Origin: an uncultured Bacillota bacterium
Lineage (GTDB): Bacteria > Bacillota > Clostridia > Lachnospirales > Lachnospiraceae
Direction: 5' to 3'
Length of the DNA: 11,610 bases
NCBI GenBank assembly: GCA_905200905.1
Contig: CAJKMA010000075.1
Span: 1 to 11,610 of the forward strand
This document shows positions 1-7,884 of this stretch, piece by piece (the first letter of the stretch is position 1; every line of letters begins with the position of its first letter). The notes below the pieces were generated by a model. That model searched no databases and was not told the DNA's origin. It was given only the letters and a program-made list of their open reading frames with translations. The translations under genes were made by a program, and so were the position numbers.

Positions 1-858
1 AAAGGTTATGTGGCAGATACTGGATTTGATTTAGTCATGTACGGAAATATTCCAAATGGTTCCGGACTTTCTTCTTCTGCTTCTGTAGAACTTCTGATGG
101 GTGTGATCCTGGTTGATATGTTCGGTTTTGAAGGCCTGTCTATGATTGACCTGGCACTTCTGGGACAGTATGCGGAGAACAAATTCAATGGCATGAACTG
201 TGGTATCATGGATCAGTTTGCCATTGCTATGGGAAAAGAAAATCAGGCAATCTTCCTGGATACTGCTGATTTAAGCTATGAATATGCTCCAATCGAAATG
301 AAAGGTGCAAAGATTGTCATTGCAGCAAGTAACAAGAAGAGAAAACTGACAGATTCCAAGTACAATGAACGCCGTGCAGAGTGTGAAGAAGCCCTGGCTG
401 ATATTCAGAAACAGATGGATATTAAAGCTCTGGGAGATTTGACAGAAGAGCAGTTTGAAGAAGTGAAGGATGCTGTGAAGAATCCGGTGTGCCGCAAACG
501 TGCAAAACATGCGGTATATGAAAACCAGAGAACCATCAAGGCTGTTGCTGCCTTAAAAGCAGGGGATTTAGAGACTTTCGGAAAACTGATGAATGCATCT
601 CATGTTTCCTTAAGAGATGACTATGAAGTGACAGGTAAGGAACTGGATACCTTAGTAGAAGCTGCATGGAAGCAGGAGGGTGTCCTTGGTTCCCGTATGA
701 CAGGGGCAGGCTTCGGTGGCTGTACTGTCAGCATTGTAAAAGAAGAAGCTATTGATGATTTTATTAAAAATGTAGGCGAAATCTACGAAAAAGAGATTGG
801 CTATGCAGCAGATTTTTATGTAGTGGAAATCGGAGACGGAAGCAGAAGAATCGGATAA
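1..858 (+). CDS. galK: Galactokinase, 5'-truncated by the window edge
   Basis: Galactokinase phosphorylates galactose at C1 with ATP, the first committed step of the cytoplasmic Leloir pathway. The frame is open from base 1, so the 285 residues visible are the C-terminal part. Roughly 100 N-terminal residues, including the usual galactokinase signature, lie upstream (family length is about 390). Visible GHMP-kinase features, numbered from base 1, are the glycine/serine phosphate loop IPNGSGLSSSAS at 17-28, the catalytic-base segment CGIMDQF with Asp71, and the C-terminal GHMP motif MTGAGFGGC at 233-241. The GTG at base 10 is internal and not a start, because conserved sequence continues upstream of it. 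galT follows after 15 nt, so the two are co-transcribed from a promoter outside the window. Identification is secure from the three motifs and the neighbour. Confidence 0.96.
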   Translation, partial: KGYVADTGFDLVMYGNIPNGSGLSSSASVELLMGVILVDMFGFEGLSMIDLALLGQYAENKFNGMNCGIMDQFAIAMGKENQAIFLDTADLSYEYAPIEMKGAKIVIAASNKKRKLTDSKYNERRAECEEALADIQKQMDIKALGDLTEEQFEEVKDAVKNPVCRKRAKHAVYENQRTIKAVAALKAGDLETFGKLMNASHVSLRDDYEVTGKELDTLVEAAWKQEGVLGSRMTGAGFGGCTVSIVKEEAIDDFIKNVGEIYEKEIGYAADFYVVEIGDGSRRIG

Positions 859-873
859 AGAGAGGGCAGAAGC

Positions 874-2364
874 ATGTTAAATAAAAATGTCAGAGATTTA
901 GTTGCTTATGGAATGAAAACAGGATTAGTACCTGCCTGTGAAAAAAATTACACCACAAATCTTCTGCTGGATTTATTCCACGAGGATGAGTATGAAGAGC
1001 CCGTGGAAGAACCGGTTTGTGAAGAACTGGAACTGATCTTAAAGGAATTGTTAGATGAAGCAGTAAAAAGAGAAATTATTGAAGACAGTATCGGATACCG
1101 TGATCTTTTTGATACAAAAATCATGAACTGTCTTATGCCAAGACCTGCACAGGTACAGGAAACTTTCTGGAAGAAATATGAAGAAAGCCCACAGACAGCT
1201 ACAGATTATTTCTATAAACTGAGCCAGGACAGTGATTATATCCGCCGTTACCGGATTAAAAAAGACAGAAAATGGACCGTAGACAGTGAGTATGGCACCA
1301 TTGATATCACTATTAATCTTTCAAAACCGGAGAAAGATCCAAAAGCCATTGCAGCAGCAAAAAATGCGAAACAGAGTAGCTATCCGAAATGTCTTCTTTG
1401 CATGGAAAACGAAGGATATGCAGGCAGAATGAACCATCCTGCAAGAGAAAATCACAGAATCATTCCGATTACAGTCAATGACTGCCCATGGGGATTCCAG
1501 TATTCTCCGTATGTATATTATAATGAACACTGTATTGTCTTTAATGGACAGCATGTGCCTATGAAAATTGAGAGGAACACATTTGTAAAGCTTTTTGATT
1601 TTGTAAAATTGTTCCCTCATTATTTCCTTGGTTCCAATGCAGACCTTCCCATTGTAGGAGGTTCTATTTTAAGCCATGATCATTTCCAGGGCGGTCATTA
1701 TACCTTTGCTATGGAAACAGCTCCTATGGAAGAAATGGTGAAAATTTCGGGATACGAAGATGTGGAAGCTGGAATTGTAAAATGGCCTCTTTCTGTTCTC
1801 CGCATCCGCAGTAAAGACGAAAAACGCCTGATTGATCTGGCAAGCCATGTGCTGGAAGTGTGGAGAGGTTATACAGATGAAGAAGCATTTGTTTTCGCAG
1901 AAACGGACGGAGAGCCTCACAATACCATTACACCAATCGCAAGGAAGAAAGGGGAATTCTTTGAGCTGGATCTGACTCTTAGAAACAACATCACCACTAA
2001 AGAGCATCCTCTTGGTGTGTATCATCCACATGCCCAGTATCATCATATTAAGAAAGAAAATATTGGGCTGATTGAAGTTATGGGACTTGCGGTACTTCCT
2101 GCAAGACTGAAAACAGAACTGGAACTGCTGGGGGAATATTTAGTAGAAGGAAAAGACCCGGCAGAACATGAGTTATTAGAAAAACATGCGGCATGGGTAA
2201 AGGAATTCCTTCCAAAATACGAATCCATCACAAAAGAAAATGTTATGGATATCCTTCAGGAAGAAGTGGGACAGGTATTTGTCCATGTTCTGGAGGATGC
2301 AGGAGTATATAAATGTACAGAAGAAGGAAGAAAGGCATTTAAACGCTTCCTTGCTGCACTGTAA
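874..2364 (+). CDS. galT: Galactose-1-phosphate uridylyltransferase, type 2
   Basis: GalT exchanges UMP between UDP-glucose and galactose-1-phosphate, giving UDP-galactose and glucose-1-phosphate, the step after GalK. At 496 residues it matches the longer Gram-positive type-2 GalT class rather than the ~350-aa E. coli type. The active-site segment is SHDHFQGGH at 267-275, the type-2 form of the HxHxQ nucleotidyl-transfer motif; which histidine carries the UMP is inferred from the family. Other landmarks are a CxxC (CLLC, 173-176) that may bind a structural metal, EPHNTITP at 347-354, and GVYHPHAQYHH at 381-391 in the C-terminal half. The ATG at 874 follows a purine-rich AGAGGGCAGA site, 15 nt after galK. 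An intrinsic terminator begins 12 nt after the stop, so galT is the last gene of the operon. The epimerase galE is not in view. Confidence 0.96.
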   Translation: MLNKNVRDLVAYGMKTGLVPACEKNYTTNLLLDLFHEDEYEEPVEEPVCEELELILKELLDEAVKREIIEDSIGYRDLFDTKIMNCLMPRPAQVQETFWKKYEESPQTATDYFYKLSQDSDYIRRYRIKKDRKWTVDSEYGTIDITINLSKPEKDPKAIAAAKNAKQSSYPKCLLCMENEGYAGRMNHPARENHRIIPITVNDCPWGFQYSPYVYYNEHCIVFNGQHVPMKIERNTFVKLFDFVKLFPHYFLGSNADLPIVGGSILSHDHFQGGHYTFAMETAPMEEMVKISGYEDVEAGIVKWPLSVLRIRSKDEKRLIDLASHVLEVWRGYTDEEAFVFAETDGEPHNTITPIARKKGEFFELDLTLRNNITTKEHPLGVYHPHAQYHHIKKENIGLIEVMGLAVLPARLKTELELLGEYLVEGKDPAEHELLEKHAAWVKEFLPKYESITKENVMDILQEEVGQVFVHVLEDAGVYKCTEEGRKAFKRFLAAL

Positions 2365-2375
2365 GTAAGAAAACG

Positions 2376-2404
2376 AAAAAGATAGGCGTCTGCCTGTCTT
2401 TTTT
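2376..2404 (+). terminator. Intrinsic terminator after galT
   Basis: GATAGGC (2381-2387) pairs with GCCTGTC (2392-2398), with one U-G wobble, across a 4-nt GTCT loop. The stem is extended by an A-run on the left pairing with the six-T run at 2399-2404. The short GC stem and T-tract directly after the galT stop are classic for factor-independent termination, and they separate the gal operon from the thioesterase operon. Confidence 0.9.
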
Positions 2405-2414
2405 GTATTTGTTA

Positions 2415-2423
2415 TGGTATAAT
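2415..2423 (+). promoter_or_regulatory. Extended -10 promoter for the thioesterase-pnp-polA operon
   Basis: TGG-TATAAT (2415-2423) is a perfect -10 hexamer (2418-2423) with the TGn extension. The -35 is poor: with an 18-bp spacer the best hexamer is CTGTCT at 2394-2399, inside the T-side arm of the galT terminator. An extended -10 can compensate for this. Transcription is expected to start near 2430. This placement also argues against the ATG at 2422 as a translation start, because it overlaps the -10 box. Confidence 0.7.
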
Positions 2424-2442
2424 GATTGCACTAAGTGCAATC
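2424..2442. promoter_or_regulatory. Perfect palindrome at the transcription start, candidate operator
   Basis: GATTGCACT (2424-2432) and AGTGCAATC (2434-2442) form a perfect 9-bp inverted repeat around a single central A, immediately after the -10 box. A third half-site, ATTGCAC, recurs at 2457-2463, 32 bp after the first copy (about three helical turns). The position over the expected +1 is typical for a dimeric repressor. In RNA it could instead fold into a short 5' hairpin, or the second and third copies could pair. I do not recognise the regulator; no name is offered. Confidence 0.5.
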
Positions 2443-2484
2443 CAAGCCAATGTTTCATTGCACGATAAAAGAAAAAGTGGTGAA

Positions 2485-2955
2485 ATGATGAAAAAACATG
2501 TAGAAGATTCTCTTACAGAACAGACTTATCTTATGCGGCCGAAATATCTGAATGGGTATGGAAACCTGTTTGGCGGCCAGCTTATGGGGTGGATAGATGA
2601 AGTGGCAAGTATTGTGGCAATGCGGCACAGTGAGTCCGATATTACCACAGCAGCCATTGATAATTTGAATTTTAAACAGGGAGCTACCGTGGATGACGTA
2701 ATCGTGCTGCGGGGAAGGATTACCCATGTGGGGCATACTTCCATGGAGGTGCGGGTGGACACGTATGTGGAAGACCGCCATGGCATGCGGAAAATGATCA
2801 ACCGGGCTTATGTGGTCATGGTAGCAGTGGATGAGCACCACAAGCCTGTACCGGTTCCTGGTTTGTATGTGGAAACAGAGTCTGAGAAGGCAGAGTGGGA
2901 AGGCGGCGAAAAACGGTATTTGCTGCGGAAACAGAGAAGGAAAGAGGGATATTGA
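2485..2955 (+). CDS. Acyl-CoA thioesterase, hotdog fold (YkhA/YciA-like)
   Basis: This protein probably hydrolyses acyl-CoA thioesters to free CoA and a carboxylic acid in the cytoplasm. A single hotdog domain spans most of the 156 residues, the usual length for the short bacterial acyl-CoA thioesterases. The diagnostic stretch is GNLFGGQLMGWIDE at 26-39, with Asn27 and Asp38 in the positions that are catalytic in the YciA/ACOT family. A tail of basic residues follows the domain. The start is placed at 2485 (ATGATG, either Met possible) after a weak AGTGGTG site. The frame is open back to an ATG at 2422, but that codon lies in the -10 box and would add 21 residues foreign to the family. The stop overlaps the next start (TGATG), so translation is probably coupled. 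Chain-length specificity cannot be read from the sequence. Confidence 0.9.
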   Translation: MMKKHVEDSLTEQTYLMRPKYLNGYGNLFGGQLMGWIDEVASIVAMRHSESDITTAAIDNLNFKQGATVDDVIVLRGRITHVGHTSMEVRVDTYVEDRHGMRKMINRAYVVMVAVDEHHKPVPVPGLYVETESEKAEWEGGEKRYLLRKQRRKEGY

Positions 2956-3785
2956 TGAATCCAGTTTATGAAAAGCTAGAACAATGCTTCCGGAGTGTGA
3001 GGAAGCGGACCGATTTTGTACCTAAAGTAGCGTTAGTCCTTGGTTCCGGACTGGGAGACTATGCAGAGGAAATCCAGATAGAGACCACGCTGTCCTATGA
3101 AGAAATAGAAGGCTTTCCGGTATCCACGGTGCCGGGGCATAAGGGCAGATTTGTTTTTGGATATGTGGGGCAGGTGCCTGTGGTGATCATGCAGGGCCGT
3201 GTGCATTATTATGAGGGATATTCCATCACAGATGTGGTACTCCCCATCCGGCTTATGAAGCTTTTGGGTGCAGAGATTTTATTCCTGACCAACGCTGCCG
3301 GAGGTGTGAATCCGAAGTTCCATCCAGGAGATTTTATGTTGATCACAGACCAGATTTCCTCTTTTGTGCCATCTCCGCTCATTGGTGCAAATGTGGAGGA
3401 ACTGGGAGAGCGGTTCAGTGATATGAGTGAGATTTATGATAAATGTTTGCAGGATTTACTGCTGAATGTTGCAGAAGATTTGGAATTGCCTCTTCAAAAG
3501 GGCGTTTATATCCAGCTTACGGGACCGAACTATGAGTCACCGGCAGAGGTGCGGATGTGCAGGCTCTTAGGTGCAGATGCAGTAGGCATGAGTACCGCCT
3601 GCGAAGCAGTGGCAGCCAATCACTGTGGCATGAAAATCTGTGGAATTTCCTGCATTACAAATCTTGCCTGTGGTATGAGTGATACACCTTTGAATCACAA
3701 AGAAGTACAGGAGATTGCAGATAGGCGGGCACCGGAGTTTAAGCGGCTGCTCACAGAAGCGATTTCCCGTATGCAGGAAAAATGA
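2955..3785 (+). CDS. punA: Purine-nucleoside phosphorylase, trimeric PNP class
   Basis: This enzyme cleaves purine (deoxy)ribonucleosides with phosphate to the free base and (deoxy)ribose-1-phosphate, for purine salvage. It is 276 residues, normal for the trimeric 6-oxopurine class. Phosphate-site elements are GSGLG at 30-34 (Ser31), GHKGRF at 61-66 and GRVHYYEGY at 81-89. NAAGG at 113-117 and TGPNYESPAEVR at 189-200 follow. Base recognition is expected through Glu217 (in GMSTACEA) and Asn236 (in CITNLAC); the Asn predicts guanosine/inosine preference. His248 (LNHKEV) matches the ribose-contacting histidine of the family. The ATG at 2955 shares a base with the thioesterase stop and sits just after AGAAGGAAAGAGGG; an in-frame ATG at 2895 is deep inside the upstream gene and is rejected. 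The gene symbol follows the Firmicute punA/pupG type and is a homology-style guess. Confidence 0.94.
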   Translation: MNPVYEKLEQCFRSVRKRTDFVPKVALVLGSGLGDYAEEIQIETTLSYEEIEGFPVSTVPGHKGRFVFGYVGQVPVVIMQGRVHYYEGYSITDVVLPIRLMKLLGAEILFLTNAAGGVNPKFHPGDFMLITDQISSFVPSPLIGANVEELGERFSDMSEIYDKCLQDLLLNVAEDLELPLQKGVYIQLTGPNYESPAEVRMCRLLGADAVGMSTACEAVAANHCGMKICGISCITNLACGMSDTPLNHKEVQEIADRRAPEFKRLLTEAISRMQEK

Positions 3786-3804
3786 AGAAATAAAGGAGAA
3801 CAAC

Positions 3805-6450
3805 ATGAGGGAAAAAATCCTGCTGATTGACGGACATAGTATATTAAACAGAGCCTATTACGGGCTTCCGGATCTGACGAATTCGGAAGGTCTTCATACA
3901 AATGCAATTTATGGTTTTTTAAATATTTTATTTAAGATGCTTGAGGAGGAGAAGCCGGACTATCTTACGGTTGCCTTTGATCTTCATGCACCTACCTTCC
4001 GGCATCAGATGTACGATGCCTACAAAGGAACCAGAAAACCCATGCCATCAGAACTGAGGGAACAGGTTCCGGTGATGAAGGATGTGCTGGCAGCCATGGG
4101 AGTTGCCGTGATTTCCAAAGAGGGATATGAGGCAGATGACCTTCTTGGTACAGTGGCAAAGAGAAGTGAAGCAAAAGGCATGGATGTTACGGTTCTCTCA
4201 GGAGACCGTGATCTTCTTCAGCTTGCCACAGACCACATTTGTATCCGCATTCCAAAGACAAAAGGCGGAAAAACTACCATTGAGGACTATTTTGCCAAAG
4301 ATGTTCAGGAAGCATATCAGTTAAGCCCTTTGCAGATTATTGAATTAAAGGCACTTATGGGAGATACCGCAGACAATATCCCGGGACTGCCGGGAGTGGG
4401 AGAAAAAACAGCCACCAAGATTCTACTGGAATATGGAAGTGTGGAAAATGCCCATGCCCACGCAGAAGAAATTAAGCCAAACAAAGCAAAAAATGCCTTT
4501 TTAGAGCATTATGACCTGGCAGTTTTAAGCAAAAAACTGGCAACTATTAACATAGAAAGCCCTGTGGAATATGACTGGGAAACAGCAAGGATCCACAATT
4601 TATTTACAGAAGAAGCCTATGAATTTTTCAAGGAACTGGAATTTAAAAATTTCCTCTCCAAGTTTGAATCAGCGGGAACAGAAAAGGAGATTCCTATTCA
4701 GATTTCTGTCATAACAGACTGGGCAGAAGCAGAAGAGATATTGAAGCAGGCAAAAGAAAAAGCAGAACTTGGATTAGAGCTTTTGGAGGAAAAAAATTGT
4801 CTTCTTGGCCTTGGAATCGCCTGGGAAGAGGGAGAAGAGGTGAAATCCTACTGTTTCCTGCCCCAGGGATTTATGACAGAAGCGTATATCTTAGAAAAAG
4901 CTCAGGAATTGTGCAGTGAAACCGCAAGTGTTTCTTCTTTAAATGTAAAGGGAATGCTCAAGCACATGGATTTGGAACATCACAGTGCAATGTTTGATGC
5001 AGGGCTGGCAGCCTATCTGCTGAACCCTCTGAAATCAGAATATACTTATGATGATATTGCAAAAGAATATCTGGGAGAAATGCTTCCCGCAAAAGAAGAT
5101 TTGTTAGGGAAACTCTCCTATGAAAAAGCAGCAAAAGAGCAGGAAGATGCCCTGGCAAAAAGTATCTGTTATATGGCCTATGCAGCCCTCTGTTCCAGAA
5201 AGCCGCTCTTAATAGCACTGGAAGAGACAGGAATGAAAACCTTGTTTACAGACATGGAAATGCCTCTTTTATATACATTGTCCGATATGGAAAAAGAGGG
5301 GATTCTGGTCAATGCAGAAGAGTTAAAAACCTATGGGGAAAATCTTCAGGTGAGGATTCAGGAGCTGGAAACCATGATCTGGGAGCAGGCTGGGGAAGAA
5401 TTTAACATCAATTCTCCGAAACAGCTTGGGGTGATTCTTTTTGAGAAACTTCAGATGCCGGGAGGCAAGAAGACAAAGACCGGCTATTCTACAGCAGCAG
5501 ATGTGCTGGATAAGCTGGCACCAGAGCATAAGATTGTGGCAGATATCCTGGAATACCGCCAGCTTACGAAATTAAAATCCACCTATGCAGACGGGCTGGC
5601 AAACTATATTGACAAAGGTGGCAGGATACATTCCACCTTTAACCAGACGATTACTGCAACAGGAAGAATCAGCAGTACAGAGCCAAATCTTCAGAATATA
5701 CCGATCCGGACAGAGCTTGGACGGCTTTTGAGGAAGGTGTTTATTCCCAAAGAGGGATTTGTATTTCTGGATGCAGACTATTCCCAGATTGAATTACGAG
5801 TTCTGGCCCATATGTCGGGAGATGAGAAGCTGATCCAGGCGTACAAAGAGGCACAGGATATTCATAGAATGACAGCTTCTCAGGTATTCCACATTCCATT
5901 TGATGAGGTGACACCTCTTCAGAGAAGAAATGCCAAGGCAGTAAACTTTGGAATTGTATATGGAATCAGTTCTTTTGGACTGAGCCAGGATTTGAGTATT
6001 ACCAGAAAAGAAGCAGCACAGTATATTGAAAATTATTTCGAAACCTATCCGAAAATAAAAGGATTCTTGGATGGACTAGTGGAATCAGGAAAAGAAGACG
6101 GCTATGTGGCAACCATGTTTGGCCGCCGCAGGCCGGTTCCGGAGCTGAAATCCAGCAATTTTATGCAGCGGTCTTTCGGAGAGCGAGTGGCAATGAACTC
6201 ACCCATTCAGGGAACCGCAGCGGATATCATTAAAATTGCCATGATTCGTGTTCACAGGCGTTTAAAAGAAGAACAATTGAAGTCAAGGCTGATTCTTCAG
6301 GTGCATGATGAGCTTTTGATTGAAACAGCCAAAGAGGAAGTAGAGATTGTTTCTCAGATTTTAGAAGAAGAGATGAAAGGGGCAGCAGATCTGTCTGTGT
6401 CTCTGGAGATTGATATGCATACCGGGGAGAACTGGTATGAGGCGAAATAG
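3805..6450 (+). CDS. polA: DNA polymerase I
   Basis: PolA fills gaps and removes RNA primers during lagging-strand synthesis and repair. The 881 residues carry the complete three-part layout. The 5' nuclease/FEN domain (about 1-290) has the metal ligand Asp9 (LIDGHS), EADDLLG, SGDRDLL, GDTADNIPG and the helix-hairpin-helix GLPGVGEKTA at 194-203. A degenerate 3'-5' exonuclease domain lies at about 300-470. The family-A polymerase domain has motif A DADYSQIELR at 656-665, the O-helix RRNAKAVNFGIVYG at 707-720 (Lys711, Phe715, Tyr719), and motif C QVHDE with Asp835. In the exonuclease domain the DxE ligands appear as GLE (323-325), and the late Asp/Tyr motif reads YMAYAA (456-461), so proofreading is probably lost, as in Bacillus and Taq enzymes. 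The start at 3805 follows AAAGGAG at 3792-3798; the longer open frame from 3715 runs into punA. Confidence 0.98.
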   Translation: MREKILLIDGHSILNRAYYGLPDLTNSEGLHTNAIYGFLNILFKMLEEEKPDYLTVAFDLHAPTFRHQMYDAYKGTRKPMPSELREQVPVMKDVLAAMGVAVISKEGYEADDLLGTVAKRSEAKGMDVTVLSGDRDLLQLATDHICIRIPKTKGGKTTIEDYFAKDVQEAYQLSPLQIIELKALMGDTADNIPGLPGVGEKTATKILLEYGSVENAHAHAEEIKPNKAKNAFLEHYDLAVLSKKLATINIESPVEYDWETARIHNLFTEEAYEFFKELEFKNFLSKFESAGTEKEIPIQISVITDWAEAEEILKQAKEKAELGLELLEEKNCLLGLGIAWEEGEEVKSYCFLPQGFMTEAYILEKAQELCSETASVSSLNVKGMLKHMDLEHHSAMFDAGLAAYLLNPLKSEYTYDDIAKEYLGEMLPAKEDLLGKLSYEKAAKEQEDALAKSICYMAYAALCSRKPLLIALEETGMKTLFTDMEMPLLYTLSDMEKEGILVNAEELKTYGENLQVRIQELETMIWEQAGEEFNINSPKQLGVILFEKLQMPGGKKTKTGYSTAADVLDKLAPEHKIVADILEYRQLTKLKSTYADGLANYIDKGGRIHSTFNQTITATGRISSTEPNLQNIPIRTELGRLLRKVFIPKEGFVFLDADYSQIELRVLAHMSGDEKLIQAYKEAQDIHRMTASQVFHIPFDEVTPLQRRNAKAVNFGIVYGISSFGLSQDLSITRKEAAQYIENYFETYPKIKGFLDGLVESGKEDGYVATMFGRRRPVPELKSSNFMQRSFGERVAMNSPIQGTAADIIKIAMIRVHRRLKEEQLKSRLILQVHDELLIETAKEEVEIVSQILEEEMKGAADLSVSLEIDMHTGENWYEAK

Positions 6451-6474
6451 AGTTGTACAAAGGAGGCAGAGCTT

Positions 6475-7077
6475 ATGAGGATTATAGGAGTAACCGGCGG
6501 AGTTGGTTCCGGAAAAAGTGCAGTGTTGAATTATCTTGAAGACCACTTTGATTCCAGAGTGGTGAAGGCAGATGAAGTAGGACATTTACTGATGATGCCC
6601 GGAAGAGCTTGTTATGAACCTGTTATTGAGTTGTTTGGGGAATGGATTGTAAAGGAAGATACTTCTCTGGACCGTCAGGCCATTGCCTCTATTGTATTTC
6701 AGGAGCCAGATATGTTGAAACAACTGGATGATATTGTACATCCGGCAGTTTATCAGTACATTGTCAGGGAGATTGAGCGTTCCCAAAAAGAGGGAACAGA
6801 ATTTTTCTTTATTGAGGCTGCTTTGCTTTTGGAAGAAAAATATGATGAAATTTGTGATGAGGTGTGGTATATTTATTGCGAAAAAGAAGTCCGCATGGAG
6901 AGGCTTCGCCGTGACCGAGGGTATTCAGATGAAAAAATCGAGAGCCTGATGCGAAATCAACTCTCTGAGGATGAATTTGAAGCCAGATGCGACTTCCAGA
7001 TTTACAATAGTGAAGATGTGGCCTATACCCATCTTCAGATTGAGCGAAGGATGAGAACTTATTATGAATCTATGTAG
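6475..7077 (+). CDS. coaE: Dephospho-CoA kinase
   Basis: CoaE phosphorylates the 3'-hydroxyl of dephospho-CoA, the last step of coenzyme A synthesis. It is 200 residues, the family's usual size. The Walker A loop GGVGSGKS is at 8-15. Asp33 (KADEVGH) is the expected catalytic-site aspartate. HPAVY, EAALLLEE, the arginine-rich lid (RLRRDRGYSDE) and the closing CDFQIYNSED complete the CoaE pattern. The start has an almost ideal AAAGGAGG site at 6459-6466. It lies 24 nt after polA; polA and coaE are close neighbours in many Firmicutes. Its 3' end overlaps the next gene by 14 nt. Presence of a CoA-making gene and a CoA-thioester hydrolase in the same run is notable but may be chance. Confidence 0.96.
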   Translation: MRIIGVTGGVGSGKSAVLNYLEDHFDSRVVKADEVGHLLMMPGRACYEPVIELFGEWIVKEDTSLDRQAIASIVFQEPDMLKQLDDIVHPAVYQYIVREIERSQKEGTEFFFIEAALLLEEKYDEICDEVWYIYCEKEVRMERLRRDRGYSDEKIESLMRNQLSEDEFEARCDFQIYNSEDVAYTHLQIERRMRTYYESM

Positions 7078-7861
7078 TATAGCCAGCGGAAGCAGCGGAA
7101 ACTGTATTTACGTTGGAAGTGATACCACCAGCCTTCTGGTGGATGTAGGAATCAGCGGGAAGAGGATTGAAGAAGGGCTTCGTAGCATTGACCGCACCAC
7201 AGGGGAATGTGACGGAATTCTGATCACCCATGAACATTCCGACCATATCAAAGGACTTGGGGTAATCTCCAGAAAACATAAAATCCCCATTTATTGCACA
7301 AGAGGAACCATGGAAGCCATGGGAAATATGTCATCTCTTGGAAAAATGCCGGAGGGGCTGTTCAGGCCCATTGAAGCAGACCATACCTATACCATTGGGG
7401 ATCTGGAGATACAGCCCTTTACCATCTCTCACGATGCGGCAGAGCCGGTAGGATACCGGATCAACCAGGGAAATAAATCCGCAGGGATTGCCACAGACCT
7501 TGGATATTATGATGAATACATAGTACAAAAGCTGTCAGGACTTGATGTGCTGCTTTTGGAGGCCAATCATGATGTGAATATGCTTCAGGTGGGAAGTTAT
7601 CCTTATTATCTGAAACAGCGTATTTTAGGAAAACGTGGCCATCTTTCCAATGAAACAGCAGGAAGACTCTTATGCAGATTGCTTCATGATCAGATGAAAG
7701 CAGTATTTCTTGGGCATCTAAGCAGAGAAAATAATTACGAGGCATTGGCATACGAAACCGTATGCTCTGAAGTTACAATGGGAGAAAACCCATGGAATTC
7801 CAGGGATTTTAAAATAACTGTTGCACACAGGGATCAGATTTCTGAACTGGTAACAGTCTAA
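7064..7861 (+). CDS. yycJ: YycJ/WalJ-type metallo-beta-lactamase-fold hydrolase, probable nuclease
   Basis: This is a 265-residue MBL-fold protein starting SIASGSSGNCIYV, a hallmark of the YycJ/WalJ/VicX family. Metal ligands are visible in order: HEHSDH at 56-61, SHD with His123, the Asp in IATDLGYYDE, LLLEANHD, and a late GHLSREN histidine. Characterised Firmicute relatives have 5'-to-3' exonuclease activity and have been linked to DNA repair; the same activity here is inferred. It begins inside coaE (14-nt overlap, different frame), with AAGGA at 7047-7051 as the likely ribosome site, which implies translational coupling. In Bacillus and Streptococcus this gene sits with the WalRK/VicRK two-component system; here it follows polA-coaE instead, consistent with a DNA-metabolism role. 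Confidence 0.9.
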   Translation: MNLCSIASGSSGNCIYVGSDTTSLLVDVGISGKRIEEGLRSIDRTTGECDGILITHEHSDHIKGLGVISRKHKIPIYCTRGTMEAMGNMSSLGKMPEGLFRPIEADHTYTIGDLEIQPFTISHDAAEPVGYRINQGNKSAGIATDLGYYDEYIVQKLSGLDVLLLEANHDVNMLQVGSYPYYLKQRILGKRGHLSNETAGRLLCRLLHDQMKAVFLGHLSRENNYEALAYETVCSEVTMGENPWNSRDFKITVAHRDQISELVTV

Positions 7862-7884
7862 AAAAGAGAAAAAGGAGTACAGTC

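Noticed and set aside
1669..2046. Long minus-strand open frame opposite galT, and similar ones opposite other genes (for example 8462-8809 and 9952-10356)
   Set aside because: They lie antisense to firmly identified genes, and their translations show no recognisable domain. They are shadows of the real coding frames.
2422..2484. Extended thioesterase start at the ATG at 2422
   Set aside because: That ATG overlaps the TATAAT box and the palindrome, has no ribosome site, and would add 21 residues not expected for the family. The ATGATG at 2485 is better.
2895..2954. Upstream ATG in frame with the nucleoside phosphorylase
   Set aside because: It lies inside the thioesterase gene. The ATG at 2955 has a purine-rich ribosome site and gives normal family length.
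3715..3804. Upstream ATG in frame with polA
   Set aside because: It lies inside punA. The ATG at 3805 has AAAGGAG upstream, and the conserved LLIDGHS begins right after it.
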